DNA from: Marinomonas sp. THO17
Lineage (GTDB): Bacteria; Pseudomonadota; Gammaproteobacteria; Pseudomonadales; Marinomonadaceae
Length of the DNA stretch: 64,000 bases
Reading direction: 5' to 3'
Assembly (NCBI RefSeq): GCF_040436405.1
Contig: NZ_AP031575.1
Location: 1,430,501-1,494,500 of the forward strand
Each line of letters begins with the position of its first letter. Position 1 is the stretch's first letter. The notes under the pieces are model-generated. The model was not told where the DNA came from and did no database searches. It saw only the letters and a program-made list of their open reading frames with translations. Shown in pieces: positions 1 through 8,123 of the stretch. A program made the translations under genes and the position numbers.

Positions 1-30
1 CCTTCCCTATGAAGAAAAGAAGGAATTGAA

Positions 31-948
31 ATGAATCAAACAGCAGAAATAACCACCCCTATCAAAACAAGCGATATTCCCCAAGAAGCTTTTGACTGGT
101 ATGACGAATATGCCCACGGCGACATAGACAGACGTACATTTTTATCGCGTTTGGGTACCTTAGGAGTCACAGGCTTATCTTTATCCGTCATCGCGAAATC
201 TCTAACTCCCAATTATGCTCAAGCCGAGCAAGTGTCTTTTAATGACCCTGACATTACGGCCTCTTATATAGACTTTGCAGCACCGAGTGGTCATGGCAAA
301 GCACGAGGCTATTTGGTTATTCCCAAAAACGTCAATGCAGAAAATCCAGCACCTGCAGTTCTTGTCGCTCATGAAAACCGTGGTTTAAACCCTTACATTA
401 AAGATGTCGCTAGACGTTTGGCAAAAGCTGGTTTTGTCGCCCTGGCTCCCGACGCTCTGTTTCCTCTCGGTGGTTATCCTGGCAATGATGATGAAGGACG
501 TGCCATGCAAAGAACCTTAGACAGAAGCAAAATTGAGGGGGATTTTATGGACGCCGCTCGAGTGCTTAAAGATCACGAGCTAACCACAGGAAAAGTCGGT
601 ATGGTGGGCTTTTGCTTTGGTGGCTATCTGACCAACACATTAGCGGCCTATATCCCTGATGTGATCAATGCAGGAGCGCCTTATTATGGAACCCCAGCAA
701 ATGACAAAATTGATCAGATTAAAGCACCTCTTCAAATACATTTTGCAGAAATGGACAAACGCGTAAACGATACATGGCCTGCTTATGAGGAAGCATTAAA
801 GGCGAATAATGTGGATTACGTGGCCTACACTTATGAAAAAACCAATCATGGTTTCCACAACGACTCCACTGCAAGATATGATGAAAAGAATGCCGAATTG
901 GCTTGGGCGCGTACCTTGGCTTTCTTTAATGAGAACTTAACATCCTAA
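31..948 (+). CDS. Tat-exported dienelactone hydrolase family protein
   Basis: An alpha/beta hydrolase of the dienelactone hydrolase family (about 305 aa). The N-terminus carries a twin-arginine motif (DRRTFL, residues about 35-40) followed by a hydrophobic stretch, so export by the Tat route is likely; the hydrolase domain follows from about residue 70. The family's Cys-Asp-His triad is visible: Cys in GFCFGG, Asp in the AEMDKRVND region and His in NHGFHND. The family hydrolyses lactones or esters; the substrate here is unknown. The start is supported by AGGAATTGAA just upstream. It faces the convergent glycosyltransferase gene, separated by a hairpin near 1004-1027. Family is secure, substrate is not. 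Confidence 0.9.
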   Translation: MNQTAEITTPIKTSDIPQEAFDWYDEYAHGDIDRRTFLSRLGTLGVTGLSLSVIAKSLTPNYAQAEQVSFNDPDITASYIDFAAPSGHGKARGYLVIPKNVNAENPAPAVLVAHENRGLNPYIKDVARRLAKAGFVALAPDALFPLGGYPGNDDEGRAMQRTLDRSKIEGDFMDAARVLKDHELTTGKVGMVGFCFGGYLTNTLAAYIPDVINAGAPYYGTPANDKIDQIKAPLQIHFAEMDKRVNDTWPAYEEALKANNVDYVAYTYEKTNHGFHNDSTARYDEKNAELAWARTLAFFNENLTS

Positions 949-1003
949 TCCCTTTATTACTTCAAGGAACATTACTTCAAGCAACACTTATTCAAAGAAA
1001 AAT

Positions 1004-1027
1004 GCGCGGCTGTTTAAACAGTCGCGC
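1004..1027 (-). terminator. Intrinsic terminator of the PAP2/glycosyltransferase operon
   Basis: A long inverted repeat (GCGCG.CTG...CAG.CGCGC) that reads on the minus strand into a run of T (ATTTTTC). It overlaps the stop codon of the glycosyltransferase gene at 1014 and may also slow transcription arriving from the hydrolase gene on the plus strand. Confidence 0.75.
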
Positions 1028-2114
1028 GTTTCATTGTGTTTTGATTTAAGCTTTTTTGAGCATATGGGTAATGAAAACTAAGTTGTTTAAGGTTAGGGAC
1101 TTGTTGCCACAAACTTTGACATAAATCCACCACACTCGAATCATCATTTTCTTGCAACCAATTCACTACAGCCTTAGCCACATTAGGGTATTCTATTTGC
1201 ACCACACGACTGGTTTCCAACCATTCTTTAATGCACTCAGCGCTCAGTGTTTCTGTGGTCATACCTATACCTAAATACTCTAATGCAATGGCATTGGAAT
1301 GTTGTTCAATCTGACCTTGCATGGGCTTAGCCAAGATACGGCGGCCTAAGTGTAAGGCTTCAGAATTCAACTCAAAACCGGCGTTACAGAGAACAGATTC
1401 ACATTCACTAAGGTTTTTTTGGAATTGGGTACGGCTAAAAGGAAACACTTCCACATTGCCATACACACCGGGCTCTATGTCTTTGCAATGCAATCTAAAT
1501 TGATAATCTGGAATGGCGTCTAACCAATCCAAAACCGCTTCACTGTTTTCAAATGGCAAATACACTAACACCTGATTCGATTGCGGCGTATTATCCAGCT
1601 CATGATGTTGAATAAGCGGAGGCAAGATAGCGTGACCAAAATGATGCCAATGGGCTCCTAAATGTGTCTCAGCTGGTGCGAAATTCGCCATAATCCATTG
1701 TGCTATCGGATTTTTTTGGTAACGGGGAATATCATACTTAAAAGCATATTGGTGACCAAACCCTAAACAAGGCACACCTTGACGTTTTGCAGCCCAAGCA
1801 ACGATAGGCTCGTAATCCGTGATCACCAAGTCATATCCACGCGTATCCAGCTCTTTAATGTCACGATACAAGCGTAAAAAATTAGCCTTACGAAAGGTAG
1901 CGTACAGATCCAACTTACCATCGCGTGCAACAAAGCTTAATCCTTCAAAGGTACGATAATCACCAAACAACTCCATATCAAAATAGTCATGTTTAGCCCG
2001 ACCAGAAAATACAAAGTCCACCTCTATGCCAGCCGCTTTCATTTCCGTTGCCATGGCTCTGGCACGAGTAATATGACCATTGCCTGTGCCTTGAACACCA
2101 TAAAGGATTTTCAT
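1014..2114 (-). CDS. Glycosyltransferase, MJ1255/VC2487 family (GT-B fold)
   Basis: About 366 aa beginning MKILYGVQGTGNGHITRA, the glycine-rich N-terminus of this GT-B family, which is distantly related to MurG/GT28-type enzymes. A C-terminal nucleotide-sugar region contains NAGFELNSEALHLGRR and QGQIEQHSNA. I chose the ATG at 2114, ten codons inside the longest frame, because it overlaps the upstream PAP2 stop codon as ATGA, a classic sign of translational coupling, and starts exactly at the conserved motif. The enzyme should act at the cytoplasmic face of the membrane; the acceptor is unknown. Coupling to a lipid-phosphate phosphatase and a Pho-box-like site upstream suggest a role in glycolipid formation under phosphate limitation, which is inference. 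Confidence 0.85.
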   Translation of the reverse strand: MKILYGVQGTGNGHITRARAMATEMKAAGIEVDFVFSGRAKHDYFDMELFGDYRTFEGLSFVARDGKLDLYATFRKANFLRLYRDIKELDTRGYDLVITDYEPIVAWAAKRQGVPCLGFGHQYAFKYDIPRYQKNPIAQWIMANFAPAETHLGAHWHHFGHAILPPLIQHHELDNTPQSNQVLVYLPFENSEAVLDWLDAIPDYQFRLHCKDIEPGVYGNVEVFPFSRTQFQKNLSECESVLCNAGFELNSEALHLGRRILAKPMQGQIEQHSNAIALEYLGIGMTTETLSAECIKEWLETSRVVQIEYPNVAKAVVNWLQENDDSSVVDLCQSLWQQVPNLKQLSFHYPYAQKSLNQNTMKRATV

Positions 2115-2626
2115 ACTAAGACTCCAATCATCAAGCCCGCACAAGCACTTCCCAACAAAGCGCCTATTACTGTATCCGTTGGAAAATGCACACCCAAAAA
2201 AATTCTAGATAAGCCCACATTCATCGCCCAGAAATACAATACAAGATTGAGACCTGGAAACCATTCACTCAAACAATAGGCCATGAAAAAGGCACCTGAG
2301 GTGTGCCCAGAAGGAAAAGAGAACTGATCAGAAGGAATAATAAAGCTGTTAAAATTATCCAATGCGTCAGCAGGCCTATTGCGTTTAAATCCACGTTTTA
2401 AAATCAGATACAAAACTCGCTCTAAAGCAAAACCTGCAGCTATGATAATGACTAAAGTGTGGTAACCATTTAACCACAAGAGCGCTGCTAACATGGCGTA
2501 TAAAGGGCCATCCGCTGTAAAGGATACCGCTCTGCCCATATTGGTTAGTTTGGCTCTGTGTTTACGCGCCATACACCATGAGAAAGTTTGTACATCAAAT
2601 GCATGAATATTCTGAAGTATGTTCAT
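2111..2626 (-). CDS. PAP2-family membrane phosphatase
   Basis: A 171-residue integral membrane phosphatase with all three signatures of the lipid phosphate phosphatase superfamily: KRGFKRNRP (motif 1), PSGH (motif 2) and SRIFLGVHFPTD (motif 3), separated by hydrophobic helices. Members dephosphorylate phosphatidic acid, phosphatidylglycerophosphate or undecaprenyl pyrophosphate; which one applies cannot be told from sequence. It is first in a two-gene operon with the glycosyltransferase (ATGA overlap). A ribosome-binding site (GAGGTGGCC) precedes the ATG, and a Pho-box-like repeat lies 68-85 bases further upstream. Confidence 0.92.
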   Translation of the reverse strand: MNILQNIHAFDVQTFSWCMARKHRAKLTNMGRAVSFTADGPLYAMLAALLWLNGYHTLVIIIAAGFALERVLYLILKRGFKRNRPADALDNFNSFIIPSDQFSFPSGHTSGAFFMAYCLSEWFPGLNLVLYFWAMNVGLSRIFLGVHFPTDTVIGALLGSACAGLMIGVLV

Positions 2627-2693
2627 AAGGCCACCTCACTTTTTTCTTATCATTCAACATAAACAAGGAAAATGTCAGTTAGGTGGCGATTTG

Positions 2694-2711
2694 GTGACAT
2701 CTTGATGACAG
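2694..2711 (-). promoter_or_regulatory. Pho-box-like PhoB site upstream of the PAP2/glycosyltransferase operon
   Basis: Read on the minus strand the site is CTGTCAT, four bases, ATGTCAC: two direct repeats spaced 11 bp, matching the known Pho box layout (CTGTCAT-N4-CTGTCAT). It sits 68-85 bases upstream of the PAP2 start, consistent with an activator site replacing a -35 element. Confidence 0.7.
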
Positions 2712-2760
2712 GACCATTAGGAAATAAAAATAAATAAAGTCCTGTATCTGACAACAAAAA

Positions 2761-2779
2761 TGCCCCGACAAGCGGGGCA
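2761..2779 (-). terminator. Terminator downstream of the duplicated-domain lipoprotein gene
   Basis: A perfect 7-bp stem (TGCCCCG / CGGGGCA) with a 5-base loop, followed on the minus strand by TTTTTG. It lies about 25 bases past the lipoprotein stop codon. Confidence 0.85.
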
Positions 2780-2804
2780 TTTATTCATCTCAAATTCCTA
2801 TGAA

Positions 2805-3371
2805 TTATTTTATATCATTCATTTTGTGGAACTTAGCAATCATCGCATCTGGACGCACTTTTTTGTTGCTGCTGTTCAAAGCGTAGACAACTGTTTCACC
2901 TTTTGGACCAGCACCGATTTCTGTGTAGCGTAATGGTACTTCACCCACGATACGAGCCGTGTTCATTTCTTCTAAAGAACCAAAAACAAAGATACGGCCT
3001 TCTACGCGCATTTCACCATAAAAGTCTTTTGCACCAGCCAAGTCACCATCATACATTTCGATTGAGGCAATGCCAGATGTTTTCTTCTTGTCTTCGTTGG
3101 TCAAACCAAACACAATTGTTTCGCCTTTAGGACCTTCACCAATACGAACTTTTCGGAAAGACGTTTCCCCTACAGCAAGAAAATCTTCATAAACATCACG
3201 GTCGTCAAAAATATAAATACGACCTTCATGGTGTACTTCGTACAAATCATTGTTGTTCATGGCTGAGGCATCTGCCATTTTGTCAGCAGAACCAGATTTC
3301 GTCATTTGTCCGCCACAAGCCGTTAGAAGAGTGAGTGCCATTAAGCTGGTTGCGATAGGGATAAGTTTCAT
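2805..3371 (-). CDS. Lipoprotein with two tandem homologous domains, function unknown
   Basis: A 188-residue protein with a lipoprotein signal: hydrophobic N-terminus and lipobox LTAC, Cys19. The mature part has two copies of a roughly 50-residue unit (about residues 43-90 and 117-165). Each runs GRI(Y/F)(I/V)F, an acidic/aromatic segment, a GE turn, IG(E/A)GPKGET and a beta-rich end (VFGL or VYAL). I do not recognise the family. The promoter holds three 11-bp-spaced Pho-box half sites, so expression during phosphate starvation is the best clue to its role. A terminator follows at 2761-2779, so it is transcribed alone. The lipid anchor and duplication are secure. Confidence 0.85.
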   Translation of the reverse strand: MKLIPIATSLMALTLLTACGGQMTKSGSADKMADASAMNNNDLYEVHHEGRIYIFDDRDVYEDFLAVGETSFRKVRIGEGPKGETIVFGLTNEDKKKTSGIASIEMYDGDLAGAKDFYGEMRVEGRIFVFGSLEEMNTARIVGEVPLRYTEIGAGPKGETVVYALNSSNKKVRPDAMIAKFHKMNDIK

Positions 3372-3416
3372 TGTTGTACTCCTAGGTTAAATTACCACCT
3401 AGCTTAAAATCCAAAA

Positions 3417-3445
3417 ATGACACCTCCATGACAAAATGATGACGA
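3417..3445 (-). promoter_or_regulatory. Triple Pho-box-like site upstream of the lipoprotein gene
   Basis: On the minus strand three half sites lie exactly 11 bp apart: TCGTCAT, TTGTCAT and GTGTCAT, starting at forward positions 3439, 3428 and 3417. A TAAGCT sequence follows ten bases after the last half site and could be the -10 element. The spacing and half-site sequence match PhoB binding sites. Confidence 0.75.
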
Positions 3446-3476
3446 AAACATGTCAATTTTCAAAAAATAAGGAGGC

Positions 3477-4439
3477 CTATAACCAGTTACTCAACATAAT
3501 ACCTATGCCTAAAGACTGGGTTTGATGGTTGTAATCAAGCAGTGATTGGCCATAACCATTAAAGTATTGAATATAACCACGTGTTTTCCCCCACAAGGGG
3601 AAATTGAAACCTAATTGAAGAGCGCCGCGATTATCAGACATGTCAAGGTTATTACGTATCATCATGTCAATACTGTAATCGTCAATCACATGTATGATGT
3701 TAAGTTCACCATAACCATAGTAGTCTTCGATATCAGGATTATCATCTACCCTCGAACTTTCGGGAAAACGGTACCAAGGTTTGATAGAAAAGGCGGTATT
3801 GTCTGTTTCAAACAAAAAATCAATGTAAAAACGGTTCCACGAACGGGATAAATCACCGGATTGACCATTGGACTGATGATTTAAACCATAGGTTATGTAA
3901 CTTGGCTTAATACCGAATAAGCCCTTTTTGGGCTTAACCACAATGAAAGCTTCTGGCTCATGATTCGTATCGCGAAATGGGGCGGAAATATTGCTGTTAT
4001 AAGCTTGCCAATAGGCTTGCTGAGTATAGGCAAACCATAGACTACTATTAGGCCCCACTAGATTATAAGCCACTGGGAATTTCACACTGAGTTGAAATTT
4101 AAATTCGACACTTTGTAAACTTTCCGAATCACTTTTGTCACCTAAAAAAGCACGATCATTTGGATTTGACGTGTATGCAATAGGTAAAAAGTAGTTAGGT
4201 CGATGGGGAGTGATTACAAAAGGGTTATTAACGGTCGCTCGCTCTCGCATTTCCCGCTGTTGAAAAAGCCCTTTAGCTTCTTTCGCTCGTTGGCTAATTG
4301 ACTCAGGTACTGCTGGCTCTTCCGCTTGAAAATAAGATTCTGAATCTTCTTGCGGCGCACTATCAGACGCTAGATCAACATCCTCTTCTGCCCACACAAG
4401 ACTCGGCAAGACCAACAAACAACAGTATAACCACTTCAT
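3477..4439 (-). CDS. pldA: Outer-membrane phospholipase A1 (OMPLA)
   Basis: A 320-residue outer-membrane phospholipase A. A signal peptide (MKWLYCCLLVLPSLVWA) is followed by an acidic linker and the barrel domain. The active-site motif YGLNHQSNGQSGDLSRSWNR contains the His and Ser of the family's catalytic triad (H-x-S-N-G). Family members hydrolyse acyl chains of misplaced phospholipids in the outer leaflet of the outer membrane, as calcium-dependent dimers. It is the last gene of a run of four minus-strand genes, 14 bases after the isomerase stop. Its neighbours are cytosolic enzymes, so co-transcription may not mean shared function. Two genes downstream lies another lipid-related operon (PAP2). 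Confidence 0.93.
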   Translation of the reverse strand: MKWLYCCLLVLPSLVWAEEDVDLASDSAPQEDSESYFQAEEPAVPESISQRAKEAKGLFQQREMRERATVNNPFVITPHRPNYFLPIAYTSNPNDRAFLGDKSDSESLQSVEFKFQLSVKFPVAYNLVGPNSSLWFAYTQQAYWQAYNSNISAPFRDTNHEPEAFIVVKPKKGLFGIKPSYITYGLNHQSNGQSGDLSRSWNRFYIDFLFETDNTAFSIKPWYRFPESSRVDDNPDIEDYYGYGELNIIHVIDDYSIDMMIRNNLDMSDNRGALQLGFNFPLWGKTRGYIQYFNGYGQSLLDYNHQTQSLGIGIMLSNWL

Positions 4440-4453
4440 TCACTACACCTTTC

Positions 4454-4804
4454 TTATGAAGACAACACCACTTTTTTACAATAAGTGTCCCTATCCATAT
4501 CACACACCTCCACTGTAAAACTGACGTCTTTAAGAGCAAAGGCCATTATGGCATCCAATACCATTTGCGACAGCCTTTGCTTTTGTTGCTGCGAACGGCC
4601 AGCAAGAATGCGTAAGGTAACATGAATGAAAGCATCCTCCGTACCCGCGGTCAAAAAGTCCTTATATGGCAAAGCTCTGAGCTTAATGTCTTCCTGAGTA
4701 AACAGCTCTGAGGCCATAGTGGCATCGCGCACCGCTTCCAGCATATCCATTGGTGGTACTTCTTGTGACAGATTTTGACTAAACTCAACAATACAGTGGG
4801 GCAT
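4454..4804 (-). CDS. 5-carboxymethyl-2-hydroxymuconate isomerase family protein
   Basis: A small tautomerase-superfamily protein of about 116 aa resembling CHMI/HpaF. The longest frame begins at 4840, but I chose the ATG at 4804: it puts Pro directly after Met (MPHCIVEFS), and the family uses the exposed N-terminal proline as catalytic base. It also has a GGAG ribosome-binding site at the right distance. HpaF isomerises 5-carboxymethyl-2-hydroxymuconate in homoprotocatechuate breakdown, but no other hpa genes are visible, so the substrate may differ. It follows the ghrA-like gene and precedes pldA. Confidence 0.85.
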   Translation of the reverse strand: MPHCIVEFSQNLSQEVPPMDMLEAVRDATMASELFTQEDIKLRALPYKDFLTAGTEDAFIHVTLRILAGRSQQQKQRLSQMVLDAIMAFALKDVSFTVEVCDMDRDTYCKKVVLSS

Positions 4805-4829
4805 ACTTATCTCCGTTTTATTAGATTTA

Positions 4830-5765
4830 TTAGTAGCCACGACCTACATCAACCGCAGCGGGTATTTTTGTGGTTGCTTGATATAAACGAATATTCTTTG
4901 CCACGACATCACAGGCACTTTCAATATGAGTAGGCGCAGAAATATGTGGTAATACCGTCACATTTTTCATACGCCAATACGCATTATCTGTTGGTAATGG
5001 CTCTTGCTGGAAGACATCCAATACAGCATGACGAATTTCACCTTGCTGCAACTTTTTCTGCAAGGCAATGTCATCAATGATGGCTCCACGGGAGAAGTTT
5101 ATCAAAGCCGCATCGGGTGGCAAATAAGATAAAGTATCGTCATTGAGTAAACCTAACGTCGCCGAAGTTAAAGGCAGCAGACACACCAAAATATCAGCTT
5201 GTGACAAGAGCTGAGTTAAGCCATCACGGCCATGAAAGCAAGTCACTCCTGCCAGTTGTTTTTCACTACGACTCCAGCCAAATACTTGAAAACCATTGGC
5301 AGCAAGCCGTTGGGCACTTGCATTACCCAGCTCACCCAATCCCAAGATGCCGACACGACGATCTTTGGCTCTCACCATAGGTCTTTGTTGCCATTGAGCA
5401 TGTGTTTGCTGTCGCGCATAATGCGGCATGTCTCGATGCAAATACAAGGTCCAAGCTAGTACCGCTTCAGACATGGTTTCCGCTAAATGGGGATCGATCA
5501 ATCGCACAATTTTAAACTTGGCGTCAGGAAGTTGATTAACCATACCCTCAACGCCAGCCCATAAACTTTGTACCCATACTAAGTTTGGCAAACTGGCCAA
5601 GGCCTGAGGATCAGGATTAGCAACAATGGCTAACTCGCACTCTTGCCTTTGCAGATCTGATAACTCAGCCAAAGGCTTGAAAACTTGATTTGGTATCTGC
5701 TTAGTCAACTGCTGCAACCATTGGCTCTCTTCTTGTGGACTAAAGCTGGTCACCAATGGAATCAT
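4830..5765 (-). CDS. ghrA: D-2-hydroxyacid dehydrogenase, glyoxylate/hydroxypyruvate reductase A-like
   Basis: A 311-residue NAD(P)-dependent D-2-hydroxyacid dehydrogenase closest in layout to GhrA, which reduces glyoxylate and hydroxypyruvate. The Rossmann fingerprint GILGLGELGNASAQRL is followed by WSRS, where the Arg fits NADPH preference. Catalytic residues are visible as Arg in NFSRGAIID, Glu in DVFQQEPLP and His in LPHISAPTH. Its ATG overlaps the stop of the upstream VOC gene by four bases, so the two are translationally coupled. The family is certain; the exact substrate is inferred. Confidence 0.85.
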   Translation of the reverse strand: MIPLVTSFSPQEESQWLQQLTKQIPNQVFKPLAELSDLQRQECELAIVANPDPQALASLPNLVWVQSLWAGVEGMVNQLPDAKFKIVRLIDPHLAETMSEAVLAWTLYLHRDMPHYARQQTHAQWQQRPMVRAKDRRVGILGLGELGNASAQRLAANGFQVFGWSRSEKQLAGVTCFHGRDGLTQLLSQADILVCLLPLTSATLGLLNDDTLSYLPPDAALINFSRGAIIDDIALQKKLQQGEIRHAVLDVFQQEPLPTDNAYWRMKNVTVLPHISAPTHIESACDVVAKNIRLYQATTKIPAAVDVGRGY

Positions 5766-6175
5766 CGCGCGTATACCTCCGCCATATTTTTAAAACCTTT
5801 TAATTCAATGGCATTACCACTTGGGTCTTTAAAGAAGAGCGTCCATTGCTCTCCTTTTTGGCCTTCAAAACGCACACTTGGAGCCAGGTCAAAAGCCACT
5901 TTTGCCCCTGTTAAACGATCCGCTACCTCGCGCCATTCTTCATAAGGTAAGATCAAACCAAAATGCGGCATAGGCACAAGATGATCCCCTACTTTACCGG
6001 TATTTGTCGTGGCTATAGGTGTACCAAGATGCAGTGATAATTGATGACCATAAAAATCAAAGTCAACCCAAGTATCCGTGCTGCGGCCTTCCTGGCAGCC
6101 CAATAGATTTACATAAAACTCGCGAGTTTCCGTCAATGACGTCACATGATAAGCATAATGAAATAAGGTGCTCAC
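5762..6175 (-). CDS. VOC-superfamily (glyoxalase/dioxygenase-fold) protein
   Basis: A 137-residue single-chain vicinal-oxygen-chelate protein. Two beta-alpha-beta-beta-beta halves are recognisable: FHYAYHVTSLTETREFYVNLLG at the start and DPSGNAIELKGF at the end. Candidate metal ligands are His in YHV, His in QLSLH and Glu in AIELKG. It starts with GTG at 6175, supported by an AAGGGGAC ribosome-binding site upstream. It is the first gene of the VOC-ghrA-isomerase-pldA run. The reaction cannot be predicted from the fold alone. Confidence 0.85.
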   Translation of the reverse strand: MSTLFHYAYHVTSLTETREFYVNLLGCQEGRSTDTWVDFDFYGHQLSLHLGTPIATTNTGKVGDHLVPMPHFGLILPYEEWREVADRLTGAKVAFDLAPSVRFEGQKGEQWTLFFKDPSGNAIELKGFKNMAEVYAR

Positions 6176-6262
6176 ATTCGTCCCCTTTAAAAAAACTTGC
6201 TAGCAACATACCCCAGAGATCACAAAATGCCCAGAGATAGCCAATATCAAGGAGATAAATGC

Positions 6263-7816
6263 TTAATGTAGAGACGACTCTTGATCACTTGGCGATTCCA
6301 TGACACGAATGTATTCTGCTTTCACCTCAGGTAAAGGATTCACCTCTGAGAACAAGCGTGATTGGCTTTGATTTTCTATGATACGCACATGCGAACGATT
6401 CAATTCCCTAGGCTCTTTTACGCCACAAGAATGGGCAATTAAATCAATCCCATGCAATAATTCTTGAGCGTAATTAGCAACACGCTCTGACTTTTCGCTG
6501 GCAACAAGACCTTTTTGCAGCTCAGGATTGTGAGTAGTAATGCCGGTAGGACAAGTATTTTTATTGCACTGCAGCGCTTGTATACAGCCCAAAGAAAACA
6601 AAAAGCCACGAGCAGACACCACAAAATCAGCGCCTGCACTCAACGCCCAAGCCGCTTTACCTGGCACAATTAACTTACCCGATGCAATCACCTTAATATA
6701 AGGACGCAAGCCATATGAGGTAATAGTGTTCACGACCAAAGGCAAGCTCTCGCGCAACTGCATGCCGACATAATCCATTAAGGATTGCGGTGCGGCTCCC
6801 GTACCACCGTCAGAACTGTCTATGGTGACAAAATCTGGACAATAATCCATGCCTTTTTGATGGATCAACTGACACATTTGGTCGAAAAAGCCTACATCTC
6901 CAACCACCATTTTAAAACCAACCGGCTTGCCCGTAAGTTGACGCACATGACGCACCATGACAAGCAGATCGTCAATCGATCTGATGTCGGTATGACCATT
7001 TGGACTGATGGAATCTTGCCCGACAGGTATGCCTCGAGTGTGAGCGATTTCTTCCGTTACCTTAGCACCGGGCAGCATACCACCTTTACCCGGTTTGGCA
7101 CCTTGGCTCATTTTGATTTCAAACATGCGTACTTGGTCATGTGCAGCAATGACTTTTAATCTGTCATCGCTTAAATGCCCATGAGCATCACGCACGCCGT
7201 ATTTGGCGGTACCAATTTGAAATACCAGATCGCAGCCACCTTCTAGGTGATAGGGAGACAATCCCCCTTCCCCTGTGTTCATCCAGATACCCGCTTTTCG
7301 AGCACCACGCGACAAAGCCTGAACGGCAGGCTTAGACAATGCACCAAAACTCATACCAGAAATATTCACCACGGAACGAGTACGATAAGGCTGTTTAGCC
7401 GTACGTTCACCAATGCAGATTTCTTTTGGTTGAACAGCATCTTCTGCCAAGGTCGGAAAAGCACAATTGAGAAAATAAATATCGCCTGAGGTATCAAGAG
7501 AACGAGTGGAACCAAACGCAATGGTCGCATCCACTTTTTTCGCCGCGCGGTAAGCCCAAGAGCGTTCCGCTCGATCAAAGGGTCTCTCCTCCCTGTCCAT
7601 AGCAAAAAAATACTGACGAAAAAACTCACCTAGATGCTCAAACAGATAACGAAATCGTCCGACAATAGGGTAATTACGACGAATAGTATGGGTAGTTTGA
7701 TGAGTATCCACCCAATACATCACCACTAACGTCACCATCAGTACAAAGCACAAACCAACAAAAATCAACGCCGCCCAATGAATACTGACGGTTGCTACTG
7801 ACCATAGAAATTCCAT
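6263..7816 (-). CDS. Membrane-anchored FMN-binding glutamate synthase family protein
   Basis: A 517-residue protein with an N-terminal transmembrane segment (about residues 13-35), then the FMN-binding barrel seen in the large subunit of glutamate synthase. Recognisable segments include VNISGMSFGALS, GEGGLSPYHL, KMSQGAKPGKGGMLP, IDSSDGGTGAAP and the cysteine cluster CNKNTCPTGITTHNP. There is no glutaminase domain, so it cannot make glutamate from glutamine alone. Stand-alone members of this family are common, with poorly defined function. It appears monocistronic, between the VOC operon and phoX. Confidence 0.9.
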   Translation of the reverse strand: MEFLWSVATVSIHWAALIFVGLCFVLMVTLVVMYWVDTHQTTHTIRRNYPIVGRFRYLFEHLGEFFRQYFFAMDREERPFDRAERSWAYRAAKKVDATIAFGSTRSLDTSGDIYFLNCAFPTLAEDAVQPKEICIGERTAKQPYRTRSVVNISGMSFGALSKPAVQALSRGARKAGIWMNTGEGGLSPYHLEGGCDLVFQIGTAKYGVRDAHGHLSDDRLKVIAAHDQVRMFEIKMSQGAKPGKGGMLPGAKVTEEIAHTRGIPVGQDSISPNGHTDIRSIDDLLVMVRHVRQLTGKPVGFKMVVGDVGFFDQMCQLIHQKGMDYCPDFVTIDSSDGGTGAAPQSLMDYVGMQLRESLPLVVNTITSYGLRPYIKVIASGKLIVPGKAAWALSAGADFVVSARGFLFSLGCIQALQCNKNTCPTGITTHNPELQKGLVASEKSERVANYAQELLHGIDLIAHSCGVKEPRELNRSHVRIIENQSQSRLFSEVNPLPEVKAEYIRVMESPSDQESSLH

Positions 7817-8123
7817 AATTTACCCTGCATTTAACAAAACTGACCCAAATTTCCCACTTCCATCATAATTCATAAATGCTCAGATAAGGCGCTTGAATCG
7901 TGAACAAATGCAGTAATAAATTCATTAGCAAGGGCAGAAAGAATCAACATCATCCGTTTGATAAAGGATGCATATTCTTTCAATCTATCCAAATAGGTTA
8001 ACGAATGATGAGTATTAACCCAAAATGGGATACATACTTTATTTGTAAAAATGTCCTGTGCGGTAAATAAAAAAGCCAGCATATTCTCATATGCTGGCTT
8101 TTCGTCATTTCTCGTTACCATGC
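7817..8123. other. Intergenic region between phoX and the glutamate-synthase-like gene
   Basis: About 300 bases holding the phoX terminator (8071-8102) and presumably the promoter of the glutamate-synthase-like gene near 7820-7870. An 83-codon minus-strand reading frame at 7870-8121 spans the terminator and has no recognisable domain, so I do not call it a gene. Confidence 0.5.
8071..8102 (-). terminator. Terminator of phoX
   Basis: A 13-bp stem (AAAAGCCAGCATA / TATGCTGGCTTTT) with a 6-base loop, followed on the minus strand by TTTTTTATTT. It lies 22 bases past the phoX stop codon. Confidence 0.9.

Noticed and set aside
7870-8121. An 83-codon reading frame on the minus strand directly after phoX
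   Set aside because: It spans the phoX terminator at 8071-8102, has no recognisable domain and no ribosome-binding site of note.
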